This document shows positions 1 to 8,148 of a stretch of DNA of 44,326 bases, one piece after another. Location: positions 1 through 44,326 of IMG/VR virus record IMGVR_UViG_3300035684_000006, one strand, 5' to 3'. The notes under the pieces are model-generated. The model was not told the origin of the DNA. It saw only the letters and a program-made list of their open reading frames with translations, and did not search any database. The position numbers were made by a program, and so were the translations under genes. Within the stretch, counting starts at the first letter, position 1. Every line of letters starts with the position of its first letter. Source of the DNA: a virus.

Positions 1-2
1 CG

Positions 3-461
3 GATTGGAAAGCGAATCCGATCACCGCGCCTCGAGTCCCGATTCTGGAAGCGGCACTGTGGGCTCACACAGAAGGGCAATTCGCGCTGGCAATCCCACC
101 ATTTCTTGCACAGCTCGAAGGCATCGTCCTTGACTGTGCAGCTCCACCGCTGACGGCGCTCGGCGGGCGGCCACCGTCGCGCCATACACTCATGAAGCGG
201 GAGCTAGAAGCTCTCTCTGCAAATGATCCCCTCATGGGCAATGTGACCTCAGAGTTCGTCGCCAATATCGTTCTGGCGAGTTTCGGCCAGGGACATCCAG
301 GGCCCGACTTTAGCCGGCATGCGATCCTCCATGGGGCGGACCTAGAATACGGAACTGAGCTGAATTCTGTCAAGGCAATATTGATCTTCGACTACGTACA
401 AGACCTTCTTCGTAAACGAACTGAGGCTGCTACCCCGGCAGGTTCGGATCCCGCGCGCTGA
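3..461 (+). CDS. C-terminal part of a HEPN-like hypothetical protein (partial)
   Basis: The reading frame is open to the left edge, so the gene begins outside the window; the first internal ATG is at 192, but the frame upstream of it reads as good protein. The visible 152 residues end in a conserved-looking block RHAILHGADLEYGTELNSVK followed by a hydrophobic helix. R-x4-H is the form of the HEPN ribonuclease motif, and similar RHxxLHG...YGT..NSxKA blocks occur at the ends of uncharacterised HEPN-like proteins (recalled, not searched). The stop lies 2 nt before the next gene, so the two are probably co-transcribed. Function is inferred; an RNase or toxin role would fit. Confidence 0.6.
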   Translation, partial: DWKANPITAPRVPILEAALWAHTEGQFALAIPPFLAQLEGIVLDCAAPPLTALGGRPPSRHTLMKRELEALSANDPLMGNVTSEFVANIVLASFGQGHPGPDFSRHAILHGADLEYGTELNSVKAILIFDYVQDLLRKRTEAATPAGSDPAR

Positions 462-463
462 CA

Positions 464-1318
464 ATGACTCCCTGGTCACAATCGAACGCGCTCTCGCTGG
501 CGGTCAGTGCGCACGAAAAGACAGTCCTCGATCTCAAGACGCGCTACGACCTCACGAACCCTACGAGTGTGTTCGAGCTTGCGAAGGACATGGCGGCCTT
601 CGCCAACGCACTTGGCGGAACTGTGCTCATTGGTGCCAGCGAGCACAGTGACTCGTTAGGACGAAAGACTGGGCGTATCGAAGCGTTTGTCCCGAACATC
701 GACGATGCGGGGCTAATCAAGGCGGCAACCACGGCTGCACGCGATCTCTGTCAGCCTCCCTTTACCGTAGAGCCCGAGGTCATCAAGCTCTCAGTGAATG
801 AGCAGGCGAGCGTTGTGAAGAAGCCTCTCGCCCAGGATGCAACGCTCGTTGCGTTGAACGTACACCCGCTCGTCGCGAGCCCATGCGCCGTCGCAGCCTG
901 CGACGCGGCTGGCGTGCGGATCGCAAACGCATACAGGTTCCCCCTGCGGTTTCTGGAAGGCACGAAGTGGCTCAAGCCCGAGGATCTCGCGTTTCACATG
1001 AATTCGCACGAGAGACGTATGTATTTGCTGCTTTCGCGGGTCCCGCGCGATCAGCGGATTCAAATTTGGGACAAGGGCCAAGGAGCTCTCGGTGCGAAGC
1101 GACTCGGCAAGCTCATCGACGTCGACGCTGAACGCATGATCGCGAAATTCGCGTTCCGAGGTAGCGACTACGAGGTTATCGCGCATGTGCCGCTAGTATT
1201 TGTGACCGCGGTCTGGCTCGATGAAAAGGACGTCTCGAACATCGACGTGCGCGGCGCATTCAACGTTACCAAGTTCGGCAATGTGCCGCCGTTCGTCCCG
1301 CTCGGCAGTGTGGGGTAA
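464..1318 (+). CDS. AlbA_2 / Schlafen-like domain protein
   Basis: A 284-residue protein starting 2 nt after the HEPN-like gene. Residues about 15-65 (E-K-x-VLDLK, then ELAKDMAAFANALGGTVLIG) match the pattern of the Schlafen AlbA_2 domain: an acidic strand, then a helix with AxFANxxGG and a strand LIG. The remaining 220 residues are unassigned. AlbA_2 proteins are nucleic-acid-associated and often act as regulators or defence effectors. Pairing with a HEPN-like gene suggests a two-gene defence or toxin unit, but that is inference. Base composition is less GC-rich than in the phage genes to the right, consistent with separate acquisition. Confidence 0.65.
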   Translation: MTPWSQSNALSLAVSAHEKTVLDLKTRYDLTNPTSVFELAKDMAAFANALGGTVLIGASEHSDSLGRKTGRIEAFVPNIDDAGLIKAATTAARDLCQPPFTVEPEVIKLSVNEQASVVKKPLAQDATLVALNVHPLVASPCAVAACDAAGVRIANAYRFPLRFLEGTKWLKPEDLAFHMNSHERRMYLLLSRVPRDQRIQIWDKGQGALGAKRLGKLIDVDAERMIAKFAFRGSDYEVIAHVPLVFVTAVWLDEKDVSNIDVRGAFNVTKFGNVPPFVPLGSVG

Positions 1319-1450
1319 CCACGAGAATGGCGTCACGGACGGCCGTTTATGCGAGCGATCGACGTGCATGCCGGAAGAATTCCGGGACGCGTAGCGTGAT
1401 CCCCGGGGGGGGGATCTTGCCGGACGGCTTGGCCGGATGGCGCCCACCAT

Positions 1451-1479
1451 TTGGACTTACGTCCAGTACATGGTACACT
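1451..1479 (+). promoter_or_regulatory. Sigma70-type promoter with palindromic operator candidates
   Basis: TTGGAC (1451-1456), a 17-bp spacer and TACACT (1474-1479) fit the bacterial consensus. The ATG of a small ORF follows 6 nt after the -10 box, so the mRNA would be leaderless. The inverted repeat TGGAC-TTAC-GTCCA (1452-1465) covers the -35 box, GTAC-ATG-GTAC (1467-1477) covers the -10 region, and TCCA-GCA-TGGA lies across the start codon. Such nested dyads are typical of autoregulated promoters. Confidence 0.5.
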
Positions 1480-1485
1480 TCCAGC

Positions 1486-1665
1486 ATGGAGCAAGAGCGC
1501 CCCAAGAAGCGGCTCCCTGCGGTGGTGGTAATTACACACTCTGACTACGTTCGCCGTGGGTTAGCCTCGCCTGCGCAAGTCGACCTTTTACGTCGGCTCG
1601 ACCCGAGACCAGGACGGATGACTTCTGTCGGTACGGTCATTCCTAGGACGCGACGGCGGACATAG
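1486..1665 (+). CDS. Small basic hypothetical protein, possibly a regulator
   Basis: A 59-residue Arg/Lys-rich ORF whose ATG sits where transcription should begin from the promoter at 1451-1479. There is no Shine-Dalgarno sequence. No family recognised. The middle (GLASPAQVDLLRRL) could be a helix-turn-helix-like segment, but that is weak. After its stop the same frame stays open until about 1827 and ends in a protein-like stretch (DLGKYGINAELLSVEYMQAV), so it may be the start of a longer gene broken by a stop. Confidence 0.35.
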   Translation: MEQERPKKRLPAVVVITHSDYVRRGLASPAQVDLLRRLDPRPGRMTSVGTVIPRTRRRT

Positions 1666-2106
1666 GGACCTCCGCGATTACTTCGTCGAACGCTGTGGCC
1701 AGCGTTGCCACGCGTCCCGGCACCTCCGCGCTCACGGTGGCGAATCGAGCCGGCTGATCTGGGCAAGTACGGCATCAATGCCGAGCTGCTCTCAGTCGAG
1801 TACATGCAGGCGGTATTCGAGCTGTAACAGCGGCAGCATCGCGACGCAGTCGCTCCGGAGAGATCTCGTCGTTGGCGACGGTGATGCAGACGGGCGAAGG
1901 GGCGAGCGATGTACTCTTGTGGCCCTTGCGGCTCGACACCACCGGTCGGCCCTTGCGGCTCGACACCACCGGTCGGCCCTTGCGGCTCGACACCACCGAT
2001 CGGCCCTTGCGGCTCGACACCACCGGTCGGCCCTTGCGGCCCGACCGGTGGTCCAAGCGGCATACCGCGGTAGCAACCGGACCCGATTCGTCACCTGGCG
2101 GCCTGC
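1666..2106. other. Region without a supported gene, containing a tandem repeat
   Basis: No convincing gene. The plus frame from 1741 to 1827 reads like the end of a protein (IEPADLGKYGINAELL..., ending VFEL) and may be a gene remnant. The 27-bp tandem array occupies 1921-2055. The gap ends at the convergent stop of the minus-strand gene at 2107. Confidence 0.5.
1921..2055. repeat. 27-bp tandem repeat, four full units plus a diverged fifth
   Basis: Units start at 1921, 1948, 1975 and 2002, each beginning GGCCCTTGCGGCTCGACACC; the third differs by one base (GATC for GGTC at its end). A fifth copy from 2029 diverges after 12 bases. The period is a multiple of three, so all frames stay open; on the minus strand it encodes a nine-residue collagen-like unit (GPTGGVEPQ). 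The units abut with no spacers, so it is not CRISPR. Confidence 0.9.
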
Positions 2107-3060
2107 TCAACCCGGGATCAGTGCTCTACCACTCTGGTACGTGATCTCGACGTCAATTATGTGTCGGACTGCGAAGCCTTCAAATTCTGTCGGGCGAGCC
2201 AGCCCTGCCCTCGGGAATAGCTCGTCTCGGAGCCGCGAGGGCGTCACCAGTCGCACTACCTCCTCCCGCATGTCTCCGACGAAGCACGCTGCGAGGAAGT
2301 CGACCGCGAACACGCCGAAAGGGATGCAGCCGCGTAGGATCCGTTGAGCGTCGATCGGCAACTGATTGCCGGAAATGGCTGCTGCTGCCGACATCGACAG
2401 CACGCGAGCGGCAGGCAACACTGCGATTCCCATATCCCACATCCCGCCGCCCGATTCACTCCAGACGTGGCACGCTTCGGCTATCCCCGCCGCTGCCAAG
2501 GGAATTGGAACCGTGTTCTCTATCGGACAAATGGTAGCCGTCGGAATCGAGGACCAATTCAGGAGCTGCCGCTGCGTTCCGAAGTTGTAGAGCATGAAGA
2601 ACGACGCAGGAGTGACTCGTAGCATTTTCTTCGCCTGTTCTTCACCACGCCCGCGAATCTCGGGATAGGAAGGATGACTTGCTGGCCCGTAGAGACGCTT
2701 GCATTGGAACAGAACTCCCTTGACCAGTGCTGCATCGTCAGAACGGAGCGTTGTGCGAAGACCGATATCGGCGCCGAACCTGGTTTCGTCCCCAACGCGT
2801 ATGTTCGTCGCGTGGAACTCGATGCGAACATTTGCACCGCGCTCCCTCAGTTCGGCGGCGACCAGTTCGAGCCGGCGTGCCACGCCGGTGCGAAGCTGGT
2901 ATACGAACTCGTCCGTGTAGGAAGGCTCGGCGGTCGCCCGCTCACCGTGCTCCTCCGCGGACACAGACTCGTTGCTGCGCGCGCGGATGTCGGCCGCTGC
3001 GCCGCCGAAAATTTCTCCAACTGCCGCAGCAACTCGTGGGTCGTTGATTACGCCGATCAT
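2107..3060 (-). CDS. Hypothetical protein with PD-(D/E)XK-like nuclease signature
   Basis: A 317-residue protein. Residues 95-122 carry FGADIGL then VLFQCKR, i.e. D98 and Q119-x-K121 on predicted adjacent strands, the arrangement of a PD-(D/E)XK (restriction-endonuclease-like) core; E81 may be the extra acidic residue. The rest is not recognised. The ATG has AGGTGG just upstream, and a possible promoter (TTGATA, N18, TAGGTG; 3097 down to 3068) ends 7 nt before it. It stands alone between repeat-rich stretches, so it may be a defence or mobile-element gene; the nuclease assignment is motif-level only. Confidence 0.6.
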   Translation of the reverse strand: MIGVINDPRVAAAVGEIFGGAAADIRARSNESVSAEEHGERATAEPSYTDEFVYQLRTGVARRLELVAAELRERGANVRIEFHATNIRVGDETRFGADIGLRTTLRSDDAALVKGVLFQCKRLYGPASHPSYPEIRGRGEEQAKKMLRVTPASFFMLYNFGTQRQLLNWSSIPTATICPIENTVPIPLAAAGIAEACHVWSESGGGMWDMGIAVLPAARVLSMSAAAAISGNQLPIDAQRILRGCIPFGVFAVDFLAACFVGDMREEVVRLVTPSRLRDELFPRAGLARPTEFEGFAVRHIIDVEITYQSGRALIPG

Positions 3061-3110
3061 CGAATTCCACCTACAACGTACGCCCCAACGATATCAAGTT
3101 GCTCGACTTA

Positions 3111-3236
3111 CTCGAGGTGGCCCGAGGTGGAACCGGCGGAGCCAGCATGCCTTCCACCGGAGGCTAGCAGCGTGGGCCGGCCTACAATGGGTCGATCTCG
3201 GTGCAGACTGGTCCCTGGCCGAACGTGTCGGCGGTC
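3111..3236. repeat. Imperfect 125-bp direct repeat, left copy
   Basis: Closely matches 3661-3785: both share GAGGTGGAACCGGCGGAGCC, then the same order of GTGCC/ATGCC..TCCACCGGA, GTGGGC.GGCCTAC, CAGAC.GGTCC.TGGCCGA and GTCGGCGGT. The same orientation and 550-bp spacing suggest a duplication or the edges of a degenerate insertion. Confidence 0.75.
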
Positions 3237-3660
3237 GGCGCCGTCGCGCTGGTTGGAACCAGCGCACGCCGGCCGGGCCCCGTAGCGGCACAAACCGTAT
3301 CGAGCGCCTCCCGATCGACCGTCGATGGCCAGATCGCGTACCTCCACGCCAGCCGCTTGTGCGCGAACGCCCGGCAGCCACCAAGCTCCCCGCCGCCGGT
3401 AGCATTTCTCCGCGGGCTTGCGGGACCATCCGCCACCGCGCCGACACCTGGTTCGCTACGTTGGCGTCTTCGGGCCGGCGTTCCAGGTTGACCAGGCGCC
3501 CGAACCGCTGGACGAACGTGATCGCCCTCCGTCCGCGGTGCGCGGAGGCCGCGCTGGCGTGCGAGGCGCCGCTGCCACGACCCAATCGTATGTTGCCGAC
3601 CCGTTGCCTCGTGCAGATCGCGGCAAGGACATTCAAGCGGGGTTTCGCCGCCCCGAGTTG

Positions 3661-3785
3661 CTTGAGGTGGCCTGAGGTGGAACCGGCGGAGCCGGCGTGC
3701 CCTCCACCGGATCCAATCGCGTGGGCGGGCCTACGTTCGGTTGACCGCGAGCAGACCGGTCCATGGCCGACCGCGTCGGCGGTGG
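3661..3785. repeat. Imperfect 125-bp direct repeat, right copy
   Basis: Partner of 3111-3236, same orientation, roughly 80 percent identical by eye with small indels. Most differences are transitions. Confidence 0.75.
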
Positions 3786-4628
3786 TGCAGGCTACGAAGC
3801 GTCGTCGAACCAGAGCTCGGCCCGCGCCGGCACGAAGGTCGCAGGGGTGCACGATCCTGGCCTCGCCGAGCGCCTCGATCAGCCAGTGCATGGCGGCCTC
3901 GTCCGCGCGCGGGCCAGCTCATGGTAGGCGCCTTGTCGCCCCTACTCGCAATCCGCTCCCGGCTGCCCGACAGCGCACCCTTCTCGATCTCCGCGCCGCT
4001 GGTCGCCGCTGGACCGCCGAGCCCTGCCGTGCGCGGGGCCGTGAACCTCCGCTCGACACGGCGCCGCGCGTGCGCGGAGGCGGCGATCGACAACTCGCAG
4101 ACGCATCAATCCCCAGGAGTCCTGCACTTCTGGAAATCGTCACCGGGAAATCATCGGCGGGTTCGATGCGGGGGCGGACCCGATCCCGAGAAGGTGCGCT
4201 TACTTGAGCGACCGGGAAATCGATCGAGGTTTCAGCGCCGGGCCACGTGATCGCGCCGGAAACCGAGGTCTGTCGCGCGGTTGACGTTGGATCGAAATCG
4301 CGAGTTGTGCTCCTGGCCACGCGTCGCTTCTACGCAGGCGCGAAGGCGGGAGCCGCGAGCGCGGCTCCACGGAAAACGCCGCGGTGATGACCGCGTCTTG
4401 GTGTGCTCGCCGTCGGTCCAGAGGTGCGGATCCGCGTGCGAGTGTTCGGCGACGTGTGTCTGCCCGCACGGCGTGGCCGAAAATCGACCGAAAGATCCGT
4501 CGAGAGGGCCCCCCTCAGGTGCATTACCTAGTAGAGGGTCTCGACGACGCGGACGCAGCGGCGACCTCGGTGGGAGATGTTTGCCCACAGCCTGGATCGC
4601 GGGCAGGTGCTGCCCGAGGAGTGCTGCT

Positions 4629-5978
4629 ATGTCGGAGTTGGCGTTTGATAAGGAGGGCAACCCGTTCCGTTTCTCACGACGGACCAAGAGGCTCCGGCCC
4701 CGGCGCTGGAAGAATGCCGGCCAGCGCGGCACGTGTGCCGCGGTGCTGGACGTCGATGGCGAGCCAGTGCTGATCGACGCGGACGCCGAGTACACCGAGT
4801 TTCGCACCGCGATCGGCAACGTGCCCGGCTTCTACCGCCTCGACCAGTGCGACGAGGACGGCGCTCCGATCGAGGACGTGCCACCGGCCTACGTGTCGAT
4901 CGAGTCCACTCGAAACGCCGCGCCGGTCGGCGATGTCGATCCGCGCGACGCGATCATCCGTGATCTGGCGCAGATCAACGCCGATATAGTTCGCACGATC
5001 ACGGAACGTTTCGGCAATGTGATGCAGGCGGCAGCCGACATCCTGCGCGCGGCCGACGGGGCGGGCTTGCCTCGTCGCGAGCCACCGCCGCCACCACCGC
5101 CCACGGTGGACGAGGACGACGAGGGCGAGGAGAACGACGAGGACGAGGACGACGAGGAGATCGAGCCAGCGCCTCGGCCGAACCCCTTTGGCCCGTTCCA
5201 ACCGCTCATCGAAATGGCGATGCCTCACCTGCCGAAATTCGGCGCGTTCATGTGGCTGAAGTTCCAGGAGTTCATGAAGCAGAACGCGACACCACCCCCA
5301 GCGACGGCATCGCCCACACCCGCACCAGAGCCAGTCGCCACTACCACGCCCGCGCCGGCACCGAGCGCGGCCCCGGCACCAACCGGCTTTGTCAGCGAGG
5401 CGAGCGCGCCGGCACCGAGCGCGGCCCCGGCACCGAGCGGTTTCGCCAGCGAGGTGAGCGCACCTGGCCCGGTCAGCGTGCCCACGCCGATGAGCTCGAG
5501 CACCACGGCGCCCCCGGTTCCCACACCGGCGGCATCGAGCGCCGCAGAGCCCTCGGCCTCCGCTCCGGCCGCGGTCGCGACGATATCGCTCTCAACGCCG
5601 CCCGGTACGGCAGCGAACGAGAGCTCGATGCCCGATGCCCCAATGCCGAGCACCGCGAGCGCCGCCCCGAGGCCGGCCGGTACCACGCAGGGCGACGGCC
5701 CGCGCAACGCCCCGCCTGCAGTTGAGTCGACGCCCGAGCAATCGGCGCACTGGCTCGCCATACGGACGCGACTGTCACCCCGAGAGGGAGCCATCGCTGA
5801 CATCGCCCTCACCCGCATGACGCCCGAGATGCGCGCGCAGTGGTTCACCGAGCTGTCGATGCTCGGTGTCGACCACGCCACCGACATCGTGCGCTCGATC
5901 ATCCCAAAGGCACCGCCGAGGCCACCGCCCGCCGCGGGCAACTCCAACGACGACGCCAACGGCGGGAGCTGCTCATGA
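4629..5978 (+). CDS. Hypothetical acidic, Pro/Ala-rich protein upstream of the recombinase
   Basis: 449 residues from the ATG preceded by GAGGAG (4616-4621) at good spacing; the frame is open further upstream but reads as nonsense there. Residues 1-150 look folded (LDVDGEPVLIDADAEYTEFR, then a helical part ending MQAAADILRAADGAG). A Pro run and a strongly acidic tract (about 160-180) follow, then roughly 170 residues of Ala/Pro/Ser linker with two near-copies of APAPSAAPAP.GF.SE. The last 60 residues are again helical. No family recognised. It is translationally coupled to the next gene (ATGA), and the trio ends in the recombinase, so it may be a partner of recombination or of DNA maintenance. 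Confidence 0.75.
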   Translation: MSELAFDKEGNPFRFSRRTKRLRPRRWKNAGQRGTCAAVLDVDGEPVLIDADAEYTEFRTAIGNVPGFYRLDQCDEDGAPIEDVPPAYVSIESTRNAAPVGDVDPRDAIIRDLAQINADIVRTITERFGNVMQAAADILRAADGAGLPRREPPPPPPPTVDEDDEGEENDEDEDDEEIEPAPRPNPFGPFQPLIEMAMPHLPKFGAFMWLKFQEFMKQNATPPPATASPTPAPEPVATTTPAPAPSAAPAPTGFVSEASAPAPSAAPAPSGFASEVSAPGPVSVPTPMSSSTTAPPVPTPAASSAAEPSASAPAAVATISLSTPPGTAANESSMPDAPMPSTASAAPRPAGTTQGDGPRNAPPAVESTPEQSAHWLAIRTRLSPREGAIADIALTRMTPEMRAQWFTELSMLGVDHATDIVRSIIPKAPPRPPPAAGNSNDDANGGSCS

Positions 5979-6292
5979 CGCGCGCCGCTGCCAAGCGTGC
6001 TCCCGAAGAGCAAGCCGTGAACGCCATGGCCGAGACGGCGCCTCTCGAGCGCTGCTCGGAGGCAATCGCGCTGGTTCGGCCCGCGAACACCAACACGAGC
6101 GCGCTCGTCGAGACCTGGCCCGTCGGCGACCCGCGCACTACCGCGCGCCTGCTCGCCCAGATCCTGGTGCGTCGCGCGCTGGTCGACCTGGGGATCGTCC
6201 CCGATGATCCGCGCCCCGAAAGGCAGCACCGGACTAAATATCCGGCCCGCTCGGGCGTTACCTTGCCGGAGCCGGAGGAAGATCACCGATGA
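5975..6292 (+). CDS. Hypothetical protein, middle gene of recombinase unit
   Basis: 105 residues starting at the ATG that overlaps the upstream stop (ATGA). The N-terminus is basic, then a helical stretch (TARLLAQILVRRALVDLGI), then a polar tail. No recognised domain. The stop overlaps the recombinase ATG, and the recombinase ribosome-binding site GGAGG (6274-6278) lies inside this gene. Tight coupling suggests a small accessory factor made with the recombinase. Confidence 0.6.
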   Translation: MTRAAAKRAPEEQAVNAMAETAPLERCSEAIALVRPANTNTSALVETWPVGDPRTTARLLAQILVRRALVDLGIVPDDPRPERQHRTKYPARSGVTLPEPEEDHR

Positions 6293-8067
6293 TGGTCCGC
6301 ACGTACCGTCGACGCTCGAAGAACGACGAAGGCAAGCAGCAGTTCAGCCTGGACGTCCAAGCCGCCGGCTGCGACGAGCTGATCGCGCGCTTGGGCCTAG
6401 CCGATCAGCCGCGCAAGGACTACGTCGACGATGGCCGCGCCGGCGATGACTTCCTCACCCGCACCGGGCTGCGCCAGCTGCTCGCCGACGCGCAGCGCGG
6501 CGACGTCATCGTCTGCCGCGATCAGTCGCGCTTGGGCCGCGACGCCATCGAGGTCACGCTCGTCGTCCGCGATCTCGTCCACGATCGGGGCTGCCGGCTC
6601 TACTACTACGCCACTAGCCAAGAGGTGCAGTTCGCCAACGCGATCGACCAGGCGACCACGTTCATCCAGGGCACCGGCCACCAGATGGAGCTCGAGGCGA
6701 TCCGCTCGCGTACCCGCGAGGCGCTACGCTCACGCGTCCGCAACGGGCAGATCGCTGGCGGCGCGTGCTTCGGCTACAAGCTGGAGCGCAAGAGCGACGC
6801 CGCCGGTCGCAAGCACACAATCGCGATCGTCCACGAGGCCGAGGCGCCCATCGTCCGCCGAATCTTCGCCGAGTACCTCGCGCAGCGCGGCATTCGCTCG
6901 ATCGCGCACCAGCTTAATGCCGAGGGCATACCCGCGCCCGCCGCCGGCCGCCGCGGCAGTGGCTCGTGGGCCCCTGGCGCCGTCCGGACGATTCTGCTCA
7001 ACCCGCGCTACCGCGGCATCTACGTCCACGGCCGGATCAAGAAGCTGCGCCAAGGCAGCGGCGTCGTCCGCGTCAAGGCCGAGCCCCACGAGCTGATCAC
7101 CGTCGAGATCCCGGAGTGGCGCATCGTCGACGACGAGACGTGGTTCGCCGTCCAGTCACGGTTCACCACCCGCGGGCCGCAGCCCCGCAGCGCGATCGCG
7201 AACGGCGCCAAGTACGCGCTCAGCGGCATTGCGCGATGCCAGTGCGGCGGCGCGATCGTCTGCACGCGCGTGCGCGCCCCTCGCGGCAGCCGCTGCGTCA
7301 AGACGTACTCGTGCCACCGCAACCACCAGCGCGGTAGCGCCGTCTGCCCGATCACGATCCATCAGCCCATCGAGGAGGTCGAGGGACTGCTCCTCGATCA
7401 CCTCCGCGATCACGTGCTCAACGACGAGATGATCGCGCTCGTGCTCGACGAGATCCGCGCCGAGATCAAGGCGCAGATCCCGCAGCGCGAGGCCGACCTC
7501 GCGGCGCTCGAGGCCGAGCTATCCGCCGTGACCACCGAGCAGAAGCGGCTCGCGCGAGCCGTGGCGATGTCCGACGAGATCCCGGAGCTCATGACCGAGC
7601 TAAAGCAGCGGATGAGCCGGATGAAGAACCTCGAGGCACAGATCGCCGCCGCGCGCCGCACCCCGGCCGAGCTCGCCGCGTTGAGCAATGAGGTCGAGAC
7701 TTCCGTGAAGGAGCGCCTCGCCGACGTTCGCGCCGCCCTCGCCGACCGGCGCGATCTCCGAGATCTCCTCCTGGGCCTGTTCCCGCGCGGACTCATGTTC
7801 AGCCCCGCGCGGACTCCAGACAATTCGCGCGCTGTCTGGAAGCTGAGTGGGCCCGCTGTCTACAAGGTATTGAGTAGACGCACGCCGTCCGGGACGCCCT
7901 TTCGGGGAGGCTCTGATAACTCTAATTATTCAGATGGGTTGGATGGGCCGGCTGAGCCGGCTCTGTCCAATCCGAGTGGCGACCCCAACGGGATTCGAAG
8001 ACTGAGGCCTACCCATGGAGACTCCAGCGAAGACAAGCGCTTGCAGTGGTTCCGGCGGCTTAGCTGA
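6289..8067 (+). CDS. Large serine recombinase (integrase)
   Basis: 592 residues. The N-terminal resolvase domain has the nucleophile Ser10 in YRRRS with Arg8, and SRLGRD at 80-85. A Recombinase domain follows (about 160-260: FGYKL, RRIF.EYL, GIRSIAHQLN.EGIP, W.PGAVRTILLNPRYRG). A zinc ribbon lies at about 312-355 (CxC ... YSC ... C), then a coiled coil at about 395-470. The conserved part ends near residue 530 (LFPRGLMFSPARTPDN). The last 60 residues are low-complexity, and residues 563-570 (SGDPNGIR) are translated from the end of a tRNA gene. Family role: site-specific integration and excision by double-strand cleavage and subunit rotation. Start chosen for GGAGG at 6274. Confidence 0.95.
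   Translation: MMVRTYRRRSKNDEGKQQFSLDVQAAGCDELIARLGLADQPRKDYVDDGRAGDDFLTRTGLRQLLADAQRGDVIVCRDQSRLGRDAIEVTLVVRDLVHDRGCRLYYYATSQEVQFANAIDQATTFIQGTGHQMELEAIRSRTREALRSRVRNGQIAGGACFGYKLERKSDAAGRKHTIAIVHEAEAPIVRRIFAEYLAQRGIRSIAHQLNAEGIPAPAAGRRGSGSWAPGAVRTILLNPRYRGIYVHGRIKKLRQGSGVVRVKAEPHELITVEIPEWRIVDDETWFAVQSRFTTRGPQPRSAIANGAKYALSGIARCQCGGAIVCTRVRAPRGSRCVKTYSCHRNHQRGSAVCPITIHQPIEEVEGLLLDHLRDHVLNDEMIALVLDEIRAEIKAQIPQREADLAALEAELSAVTTEQKRLARAVAMSDEIPELMTELKQRMSRMKNLEAQIAAARRTPAELAALSNEVETSVKERLADVRAALADRRDLRDLLLGLFPRGLMFSPARTPDNSRAVWKLSGPAVYKVLSRRTPSGTPFRGGSDNSNYSDGLDGPAEPALSNPSGDPNGIRRLRPTHGDSSEDKRLQWFRRLS
7977..7999 (-). other. tRNA 3'-end fragment, probable attachment-site core
   Basis: Read on the minus strand these 23 bases give TTCGAATCCC...GGGGTCGCCA: T-loop TTCGAAT, the 3' half of the T-stem, the 3' acceptor strand TGGGGTC, discriminator G and CCA. 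The implied 5' strand GACCCCA fits many bacterial tRNA-Glu genes (from memory). The match ends at the T-loop and no 5' part of a tRNA follows at higher coordinates. It lies inside the 3' end of the recombinase gene, the usual place for attP in tRNA-targeting elements. Confidence 0.7.
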
Positions 8068-8148
8068 CCGCGTTGTCCGGCTTCGTCCGGGATCGTCAGG
8101 CCGCGTGTGGCCACGTCGGGCAGCCACCGGGCAGCAAGGCAGCAGGCC

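Larger units (their letters stand above)
3061..4628. other. 1.5-kb degenerate region, no intact gene
   Basis: Long ORFs exist in several overlapping frames but all are Arg/Pro/Ala-rich, none has a ribosome-binding site and frames switch, as in decayed or non-coding GC-rich DNA. On the minus strand about 3515-3550 reads AITFVQRFGRLVNL, which resembles the VQRFGxALNLNxHxH block of IS91-type transposases but lacks the catalytic residues. A 125-bp direct repeat (3111 and 3661) frames this part. From 4260 to 4628 nothing is seen apart from the ribosome-binding site of the next gene. Confidence 0.5.

Noticed and set aside
1921-2055. CRISPR array
   Set aside because: Units are directly abutting and identical, with no spacers and no cas genes nearby.
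1545-2063. Minus-strand ORF with collagen-like repeat (GPTGGVEPQ units)
   Set aside because: Only the repeat looks protein-like; the remaining two thirds is Arg/Ser-rich shadow sequence, and no ribosome-binding site is present.
3094-3891. 265-residue minus-strand ORF as a gene
   Set aside because: Composition is Arg/Ala/Gly-rich, it includes both repeat copies, has no start signal, and overlaps equally long ORFs in other frames.
4281-4628. N-terminal extension of the Pro/Ala-rich gene
   Set aside because: The extension is Arg/Cys/Ser-rich and the GAGGAG before 4629 marks the real start.
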